The position numbers and the translations under genes were made by a program. From CAYSQW01 sp964433135 (lineage in GTDB: Bacteria; Acidobacteriota; Aminicenantia; Aminicenantales; Aminicenantaceae): a stretch of DNA of 11,201 nt. Positions 6,970 to 11,201 of this stretch are shown here, piece by piece. Each line of letters starts with the position of its first letter. The stretch's first letter is position 1. The DNA is taken from positions 1 through 11,201 of the forward strand of contig CAYSQW010000076.1 of assembly GCA_964433135.1 (NCBI GenBank), in the 5' to 3' direction. The notes under the pieces are model-generated. The model was not told the DNA's origin, ran no database searches, and saw nothing but the letters and a program-made list of their open reading frames with translations.

Positions 6970-7435
6970 TCAAATGAAATCATTGCCAGCCTGGCCGGTT
7001 TCAGAATCCTTATCCTGCTTTAGCCCTGAAATCCCTGAAAACAAGGATGCGGCGCCTTTCAACGAACAGATTGGAGAGGAGTTGTTTACTCGTGACCTCT
7101 TTGATATATTATTGTAAACTGGTGTTTTTTTGACTCCCCGAGGATAGGGGGGGAAACTCTTTGACGGCATTGCATTCCGAGTCGGATCAGAGAGAAACCA
7201 TAAGCTCCCAGGGCGGACAGAATGACGGAATCACAGAGAAAAAACTCAGGGATGAGCATTTATCATCCTCGACACCTTCTTTTCAGCTGTTTATATTTCT
7301 TGACAGACGTTTACATGAAGTCGATGCCGATCCGGTCATCACGGAAGGAGAACAAGCCCGGCTGCGGTTAGCCGCTCTTCAAAACTGGAAGCACGATCCG
7401 GAGCTCACGGTCGGACTGAACGTTCCATCCCGACA
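6970..7435. other. Largely non-coding 466-bp stretch
   Basis: I see no recognisable gene here except the doubtful short ORF at 7161-7448. A weak rightward promoter candidate is TTGTTT (7082-7087), 17 bases, TATATT (7105-7110). A G-rich stretch (TCCCC at 7135-7139 facing GGGGGGG at 7147-7153) could form a short stem before that ORF. No tRNA, repeat array or mobile-element end was found. Confidence 0.5.
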
Positions 7436-7448
7436 TCAGCCACGCTGA
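7161..7448 (+). CDS. Doubtful small hypothetical ORF
   Basis: This is a TTG-initiated frame of 95 codons with no ATG in it. The G run at 7147-7153 is the only Shine-Dalgarno-like sequence, about 7 bases before the TTG. The product is polar, with one hydrophobic patch (FQLFIFLD near 42-49) and a charged helix-like stretch (TEGEQARLRLAALQNW, 61-76). I recognise no family. It overlaps the 3' end of the convergent membrane-protein gene by 13 bases. A weak promoter candidate lies upstream (7082-7110). It may be a real small gene, a decayed remnant or chance. Confidence 0.25.
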   Translation: MTALHSESDQRETISSQGGQNDGITEKKLRDEHLSSSTPSFQLFIFLDRRLHEVDADPVITEGEQARLRLAALQNWKHDPELTVGLNVPSRHQPR

Positions 7449-8089
7449 GGTTTCGGGTACAGCCTTTGAAAAGCCCCTTGATCAAAGACATACGATACAA
7501 TCATGCTCATAATTACCATTTCACCGCCATCTTCGATGATTCCCAAAATCAAACCGCCTCCAGGGATCGCGACATGGAACATATCCACGACAACGCCGAA
7601 GAATGCAACGCAGACGACCAGAATAAAAAGGCGTTTTGATACTTGTTTTGCCGTGTCGTCACTCAACAAATATGCAAATCCCAAAACCGAGAATAATAAG
7701 ATTCCGAAGAGCGCGGACGCCCCTATTTGACCAATATCATCCGCACGCAAAGCAAAACCCGGCTGAAGGTGTAAACGGTTCGACAAAATCGATCCGAGCC
7801 GTTCGTGTATCTGCAGAGAATCATCGAACAATAGATACATGAAAAGAATCGACCACCCAAAATAGATGATCTGTTTGTTCTTTAACGCCATGAAACACAA
7901 CAACACCAGGATCCAAAATTCTTTAATGTATTGATAAACCTCCGCGTATCCCCGATCCATTTCAATCGAAAAAAGAGGATTTGAAAAAAGATGTTTGCTG
8001 AATAGCAGATGAATCAATATGAAAACAAAATCAGCGAGTAATAATAAAATCAACAGTCTGTTCGAATTCTTTCCGGAATCCTGCGTCAT
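7436..8089 (-). CDS. Uncharacterised multi-pass membrane protein with DDxxxxHE motif
   Basis: The 217-residue product has five to six hydrophobic helices (about 11-31, 54-70, 73-89, 121-142, 153-173 and 176-202) and is an inner-membrane protein. Polar residues sit at helix ends: D89-D90-SLQI-H95-E96 after helix 3, DD at 117-118, D169 with H172, and E186-D187-GG-E190-M191 in helix 6. This arrangement (acidic pair, then His-Glu, later E(E/D)xxEM) resembles an unassigned class of bacterial membrane proteins as I remember it; I cannot name a Pfam family. The acidic and His residues could bind metal, but that is inference. The ATG at 8089 is chosen because GAGGGAAGTGGA precedes it and the proposed transcription start near 8165 excludes the upstream in-frame ATGs, which have no Shine-Dalgarno. 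The gene appears AT-richer than its neighbours. It follows the methyltransferase-like gene on the same strand after 176 bases. Confidence 0.75.
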   Translation of the reverse strand: MTQDSGKNSNRLLILLLLADFVFILIHLLFSKHLFSNPLFSIEMDRGYAEVYQYIKEFWILVLLCFMALKNKQIIYFGWSILFMYLLFDDSLQIHERLGSILSNRLHLQPGFALRADDIGQIGASALFGILLFSVLGFAYLLSDDTAKQVSKRLFILVVCVAFFGVVVDMFHVAIPGGGLILGIIEDGGEMVIMSMIVSYVFDQGAFQRLYPKPQRG

Positions 8090-8171
8090 AATATTTCCAC
8101 TTCCCTCTATGATTTTTTTTTGATAAATCCATCGTATCGCCGTCTCCGGCATGTATTTAATTAAACTGTTT

Positions 8172-8200
8172 ATCATATTTCGTTCAGGATATTATTGCAA
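8172..8200 (-). promoter_or_regulatory. Promoter of the leftward membrane-protein gene
   Basis: On the minus strand TTGCAA (8200-8195, 4 of 6) is followed after exactly 17 bases by TATGAT (8177-8172, 5 of 6). Transcription would begin near 8165, leaving a leader of about 75 bases before the ATG at 8089. Confidence 0.45.
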
Positions 8201-8211
8201 GAGCATGCTCT
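8200..8211. promoter_or_regulatory. 12-base perfect palindrome abutting the -35 box, possible operator
   Basis: AGAGCATGCTCT is a perfect palindrome. It touches the upstream edge of the proposed -35 box of the membrane-protein gene, where activators or repressors commonly bind. It lies in the spacer after the stop of the upstream methyltransferase-like gene. With no spacer it is a poor RNA hairpin, so DNA binding is the likelier role. No adjacent regulator gene is present. Confidence 0.3.
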
Positions 8212-8265
8212 CGTCGCGCTTCCGCCGTATCACACCTCAAAAATCATCTCCAAAGAATCCATCCG

Positions 8266-8793
8266 TCACTTTCCAGATTCCTCATCGCGCCTTGCCGCCA
8301 GCCGGATGATCCCAGTGATGAAATTTACCCGTGGTACTCTTTTTGCATACCGTTGATAGGCAGCGCCGAATTTTTCTATGCAGGATTGATCGGCATTGAA
8401 CGTATCCAGATAGACCAGGCTCATCGAGATCAGGCCGAGGACCATGCCGGTCCAGTGCCACGCGATCAATATGAGCCCCAGGTTGATCAGAAGCCAGGCC
8501 GTTCCTCCCTGCGGATGCCGCACGACAGCGTAAAGTCCGGTATCCACCAGAGTCGTTGTCTTTATGTAGCTGTCTCCTCTTGACACACCCCCTCTCCGGC
8601 GGAATATGATGATCGGCCAAACCCCGAATATTCCGGCGGACCACAAACAGATCCACCCTCCCCACTTGAGCGCATCGGAAGCATGACCGACAAAAAAGAA
8701 GGCAAGAACGATTTGCGCGATCGTCAATACACTCGCGATATATGACAGCACATAAGGATTCAGACGGGTTATAAATTTCTGAAAGGCTTTCAT
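8266..8793 (-). CDS. Isoprenylcysteine carboxyl methyltransferase-like integral membrane methyltransferase
   Basis: The 175-residue product has about four hydrophobic helices (14-35, 43-63, 98-111 and 113-131) and the C-terminal signature of the ICMT/PEMT-like family. This is G86-x-Y88-xxx-R92-H93-P94 in the DTGLYAVVRHP block, then E140-x-FG-xxY146-xxY149 and VPR (153-155). In characterised members these residues bind S-adenosylmethionine and shape the lipid-facing active site. Bacterial homologues act on lipids, quinones or small hydrophobic molecules, or are of unknown function; the substrate here is unknown. Length is typical. The ATG at 8793 is chosen; an in-frame TTG at 8838 would read through the G10 tract. 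No standard Shine-Dalgarno is present except that G-rich tract, whose edge is 9 bases from the ATG. It is divergent from the soluble methyltransferase at 9240. Confidence 0.82.
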   Translation of the reverse strand: MKAFQKFITRLNPYVLSYIASVLTIAQIVLAFFFVGHASDALKWGGWICLWSAGIFGVWPIIIFRRRGGVSRGDSYIKTTTLVDTGLYAVVRHPQGGTAWLLINLGLILIAWHWTGMVLGLISMSLVYLDTFNADQSCIEKFGAAYQRYAKRVPRVNFITGIIRLAARRDEESGK

Positions 8794-8802
8794 GTCAATG
8801 TT

Positions 8803-8812
8803 CCCCCCCCCC
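8803..8812 (-). repeat. Homopolymer of ten G in the translation-start region
   Basis: Ten consecutive C on the + strand (ten G on the coding strand) end 9 bases before the ATG at 8793, in place of a normal Shine-Dalgarno. Runs of this length are prone to slipped-strand length change, and one in a ribosome-binding region could alter translation. A sequencing error in run length is also possible. Confidence 0.6.
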
Positions 8813-9239
8813 GCACAACCGATAACGTTGTATATCAATAAAACTCAAGGTCGGAACCGCGGATTTCTTGGTATCATTCCCTCTTTGCCAAGTGAAAGAG
8901 ACTGCTTATTTTTTTCAAAATATTTTTACCAGAATATGGGGCGAGAAATCAACGTTTTCTGATGAGATCCCGCCGGGTAGAACAAGAGATAGGATGGGGA
9001 CCTCCATTCACATGATCCGGTGACATGCAAACTGGATTTATAAAAACGGTTCTGGTAATATCGCTTTGGCTATGATTCTTGCGATTCAATCATCAGGTTA
9101 AGGGAAGAACCCGCACCATCATTTCCCGGTGACCGGTTTTGTCGGCATCAGCCTTATATGGAGGGGCGCAACAACAGACCTCATTCCACGGGAAAAACGG
9201 CCGGAACATATGTATCCTATAAAACAGGAGGAAAACGCG
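8813..9239. other. Divergent intergenic spacer of about 430 bp
   Basis: This lies between the leftward membrane methyltransferase and the rightward class I methyltransferase. It holds an AT-rich patch at about 8908-8933, an inverted repeat CCGGT-G-ACCGG (9126-9136), and a direct repeat of CCGGTGAC (9017-9024 and 9126-9133). I found no convincing -35/-10 pair in either direction. An open frame runs from a GTG-like codon region at 9129 into the downstream gene but lacks a Shine-Dalgarno. I see no RNA gene. Confidence 0.45.
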
Positions 9240-10079
9240 ATGTTCGACGAACTTGAAAAAATATGCCGCAGACCGAAACCGTTTGAATTCTATACGGCCG
9301 CCGATCTGTGGACCGATGCGCACACTTCGAAACGGATGCTCGCTTTTCACCTGAATAAAGAAATCGATGTGTCATCACGCCGGGAGGCGTTTATCGACCG
9401 CTCGGTGAAATGGATCACGGCGCATTTCCATGTCGGAAAGGGCACGCGGATCGCCGATTTCGGATGCGGGCCGGGACTCTACACGACAAGGCTGGCGAAA
9501 CGCGGGGCGTCCGTTACGGGCATCGATTTTTCAAGAAACTCGATTGAATACGCCCGGAAAACCGCAAACGAAAACCGACTGGACATCCGGTATGTGAACC
9601 GAAACTACCTTGATTTCGACAGCGAGGATCGTTTCGATCTCATTATGATGATAATGTGCGATTTCTGTGCGCTGAGCCCGGCTCAAAGACGCCGGATGCT
9701 TGAGAAATTCAACTCATTCCTCAAACCCGGAGGAGCCGTTCTGCTGGACGTCTACTCCCTGAACGCCTTCGATCAACGGGAAGAAGCCGTCTCTTTCGGG
9801 ATCAACCTGATGGACGGATTCTGGTCTCCCGAGATATACTACGGATTTCTCAACACATTCCGCTATGAACGGGAAAAGGTCATTCTGGATAAATACACGA
9901 TCGTTGAATCAGGGCGAACACGAACAGCATACAACTGGCTGCAGCATTTCTCGCCGGAAAGCCTGCGGAAAGAATTCAATGAGAACGGATTCATGATCGA
10001 ATCCCTCTACGCGGATGTTGCGGGCGCGCCTTTCGATGATGCGGCACATGAATTTGCCGTTGTCGCCGGGAAAGCGTAA
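9240..10079 (+). CDS. Class I SAM-dependent methyltransferase
   Basis: The 279-residue soluble product carries the Rossmann-type SAM-binding core: motif I IADFGCGPGLYTTRL (71-85, with D73, G75, G77 and G79), acidic D96 at the end of strand 2 in VTGID, and a block around FDLIMMIMCDF (132-142). The post-motif LKPGGAVLLDVYS (161-173) follows. Residues 1-60 form an N-terminal helical cap starting MFDELEKICRRPKPFEF. The C-terminal 100 residues (WSPEIYYGFLNTFRYEREK onward) are beta-rich and probably form the substrate lid. Such enzymes methylate small molecules; the acceptor is unknown. The start at 9240 is fixed by a perfect AGGAGG 8 bases upstream (9226-9231). The DUF3795 gene starts 20 bases after the stop, so the two are probably co-transcribed. 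Confidence 0.88.
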   Translation: MFDELEKICRRPKPFEFYTAADLWTDAHTSKRMLAFHLNKEIDVSSRREAFIDRSVKWITAHFHVGKGTRIADFGCGPGLYTTRLAKRGASVTGIDFSRNSIEYARKTANENRLDIRYVNRNYLDFDSEDRFDLIMMIMCDFCALSPAQRRRMLEKFNSFLKPGGAVLLDVYSLNAFDQREEAVSFGINLMDGFWSPEIYYGFLNTFRYEREKVILDKYTIVESGRTRTAYNWLQHFSPESLRKEFNENGFMIESLYADVAGAPFDDAAHEFAVVAGKA

Positions 10080-10099
10080 TTTCAAGAACAGAGAACAGC

Positions 10100-10543
10100 A
10101 TGAAAAAGCAAGCCAAGCAATACCCGGAGACATTGATCGGCCCCGCCATGATCGCTCCCTGCGGGATGAACTGCGCGATCTGTATCGGCTATCTCAGAGA
10201 GAGGAATCCCTGCCCGGGCTGCGGCGGAAGCGACGACCGTAAACCCAGACACTGCGTGATCTGCCGGATAAAAAACTGTCCCGAGTTGGAGGCAACGGAT
10301 AACGCGTTCTGCTTTGAATGTTCGAAGTTTCCCTGCGCGCGGCTGCGGCGGCTGGACAACCGCTACCGCACGAAATACCGAATGAGCATGATCGACAACC
10401 TGCAGCGCATTCGCGAGTTGGGGCTCGACGGATACATCGACCGGGAAAAAGAGCGCTGGAAGTGTCCGGAATGCGGCGGCATCGTCTGCGTGCACAGAGA
10501 CGACTGCCTAACCTGCAGTTCATCCACGAGGAGCACACGGTAA
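10100..10543 (+). CDS. DUF3795-type Cys-rich protein with extra C-terminal knuckle (second copy)
   Basis: The 147-residue product has 16 cysteines. The core matches DUF3795: APC21-x3-C25-x2-C28, C38-x2-C41, C52-x2-C55 with C60, then FC71-x2-C74-x4-C79-A-R. After a charged helical stretch (RMSMIDNLQRIRELGLDG, 94-111) it has a second Cys cluster, C122-x2-C125...C130...C136-x2-C139, resembling a zinc-ribbon. The function of the family is unknown; metal or Fe-S binding is inferred from the spacing. The tail after C139 (SSSTRSTR) is Ser/Arg-rich. The Shine-Dalgarno is weak (AGAGAA upstream of 10100), consistent with coupling to the methyltransferase 20 bases before. A later ATG at 10148 would keep the Cys core and cannot be excluded. 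Confidence 0.85.
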   Translation: MKKQAKQYPETLIGPAMIAPCGMNCAICIGYLRERNPCPGCGGSDDRKPRHCVICRIKNCPELEATDNAFCFECSKFPCARLRRLDNRYRTKYRMSMIDNLQRIRELGLDGYIDREKERWKCPECGGIVCVHRDDCLTCSSSTRSTR

Positions 10544-10547
10544 ATCG

Positions 10548-10563
10548 ATCCTGAGCCCAGGAT
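10548..10563. terminator. Short hairpin in the convergent spacer, weak terminator candidate
   Basis: ATCCTG (10548-10553) pairs with CAGGAT (10558-10563) around AGCC, 4 bases after the DUF3795 stop. No T run follows in either direction. An AT-only stem AATAAA/TTTATT (10587-10601) lies nearer the lipoprotein's stop. One or both may end the converging transcripts. Confidence 0.35.
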
Positions 10564-10600
10564 GCAAAAATATTCATCGAAAATTCAATAAAGATTTTAT

Positions 10601-11098
10601 TTATGGAAGAATGCTTCCGTCTTTTCCAATAAGGAAATACGCGACCGATCCGGAATTTCCCCATGGATGTTCCCCGATTTTTACGAGTTCCACTCCATTG
10701 ATATATATCTTTTCCCCGTTGTGCCAAGTTCCCCCCGCTTCCGCCTTTCCCTTGTCCGACACCTCCGCAAAAAGGGCCACCTCTTTGGGCATGGGATCGG
10801 AGATAATGCCTTCGAATCTTATTTCCGAGGTTTGAGCGAGTTCCGCATCCGCTCCATTCCATAAGGTAAACCACCCGGTCACCTTATCAGCCCAAGTCGG
10901 TTCCTCGGCTCGGTGGATCTCAACTCTTTGTAGGCTGTTCGTTTCTTCATTGGAGACATACGGTTTCACCCTTTCGTATATCACTTGATAAGCGGAATCC
11001 GTCCATTCCTGAGTGGGAGGTTCATATATATCGCTTGGGCAGCCCGGAAAAAGAAACATCAAGAATGCGATAAGAAAACACAGTTTATGTCGTTTCAT
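10601..11098 (-). CDS. Small putative lipoprotein of unknown function
   Basis: The 165-residue product begins MKRHKL followed by a hydrophobic stretch to residue 19 and C20 in LFPGC, a type II signal with a slightly unusual lipobox (F at -3, P at -2). The mature protein is 146 residues, acidic and Trp-containing, starting CPSDIYEPPTQEW. It has a probable beta-rich second half (EIRFEGIISDPMPKEVALFAEV, then GTWHNGEKIYINGVELVKIGE and SVAYFLIGKDGSILP) that reads like a small beta-sandwich. I recognise no family. The ATG at 11098 is chosen because a GGGGGGAGG purine run directly abuts it. The Shine-Dalgarno is thus unusually close, with the G run giving the more normal distance; an upstream in-frame TTG at 11137 has no ribosome-binding site. 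It converges with the methyltransferase/DUF3795 pair. Confidence 0.7.
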   Translation of the reverse strand: MKRHKLCFLIAFLMFLFPGCPSDIYEPPTQEWTDSAYQVIYERVKPYVSNEETNSLQRVEIHRAEEPTWADKVTGWFTLWNGADAELAQTSEIRFEGIISDPMPKEVALFAEVSDKGKAEAGGTWHNGEKIYINGVELVKIGEHPWGNSGSVAYFLIGKDGSILP

Positions 11099-11201
11099 CC
11101 TCCCCCCATCTATTTTGTCCAGCAATATATATGCCAATTCTGATCAGGGTGGACACTCAGCTATATGCCTTTTCAATTGTCCGTAATTAGAGACATCTGA
11201 G

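Noticed and set aside
6970..7170. A 66-codon minus-strand frame upstream of the first DUF3795 gene
   Set aside because: It has no Shine-Dalgarno and no known features, and the DUF3795 promoter lies at its end. Composition looks random.
8090..8176. An earlier start for the membrane protein at 8176
   Set aside because: It has no Shine-Dalgarno and lies at the -10 box of the likely promoter. The ATG at 8089 follows a purine-rich GAGGGAAGTGGA.
9017..9133. A repeated CCGGTGAC pair, considered as tandem operators or att-like repeats
   Set aside because: Only 8 bases are shared and 109 bases separate the copies. There is no recombinase or target gene nearby, so chance is likely.
9129..9239. A 37-residue N-terminal extension of the class I methyltransferase
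   Set aside because: The ATG at 9240 has a perfect AGGAGG at 8 bases, and the extension has no family-like sequence or ribosome-binding site.
1..11201. A hidden defence, CRISPR, transposon or prophage system
   Set aside because: There are no repeat arrays, transposase or integrase motifs, terminal inverted repeats, nuclease/toxin modules or tRNA borders. The genes are recognisable as housekeeping or single-gene units.

Overview
The window is bacterial chromosomal DNA with moderately high GC. It has tightly packed genes, good Shine-Dalgarno sequences, Sec signal peptides and a lipoprotein. The archaeal/vacuolar-type (A/V-type) ATPase operon ending B-D-I-K is the gene order known from spirochaetes and chlamydiae and also found in various anaerobic Gram-negative bacteria. 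Secreted proteins and DUF3795-type Cys-rich proteins fit an anaerobic Gram-negative lineage (Desulfobacterota- or Spirochaetota-like). No gene here fixes the taxon, so that placement is an inference.

Layout. (1) Positions 2-3458, + strand: the 3' part of a V-type ATPase operon. It holds subunit B (5' end outside the window), D, I and K. D/I and I/K overlap by ATGA, and K carries the full set of residues known to bind Na+ in Enterococcus NtpK. (2) 3528-3980, - strand: a small exported NTF2/lumazine-binding-like protein. A 328-bp divergent spacer with a good promoter separates it from (3) 4309-6306, + strand: a secreted CocE/NonD (S15-type) serine hydrolase with its Ser-Asp-His triad visible. 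A strong GC hairpin follows, shared with the convergent gene. (4) 6472-6909, - strand: a Cys-rich DUF3795 protein with its own promoter. (5) 6910-7435: mostly non-coding, relatively AT-rich, with one doubtful small ORF. (6) 7436-8089, - strand: an uncharacterised multi-pass membrane protein. (7) 8266-8793, - strand: an isoprenylcysteine-methyltransferase-like membrane protein with a run of ten G just upstream of its start codon. (8) 9240-10543, + strand: a class I SAM methyltransferase and a second DUF3795 protein, probably one operon. (9) 10601-11098, - strand: a small lipoprotein.

Only the ATPase genes form a clear functional unit: a rotary ion pump or ATP synthase, with B and D in the V1 head and stalk, and I and K in the membrane sector. 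The rest is a run of short, mostly single-gene units in alternating orientation without an obvious common pathway. I did not find a convincing new defence, mobile or biosynthetic system. I saw no tRNA, rRNA, CRISPR array, transposase or integrase. The most interesting leads are the Na+-site signature in K, the G10 tract before the membrane methyltransferase, the unassigned membrane protein with Asp-Asp/His-Glu motifs, and the two unlinked DUF3795 genes.
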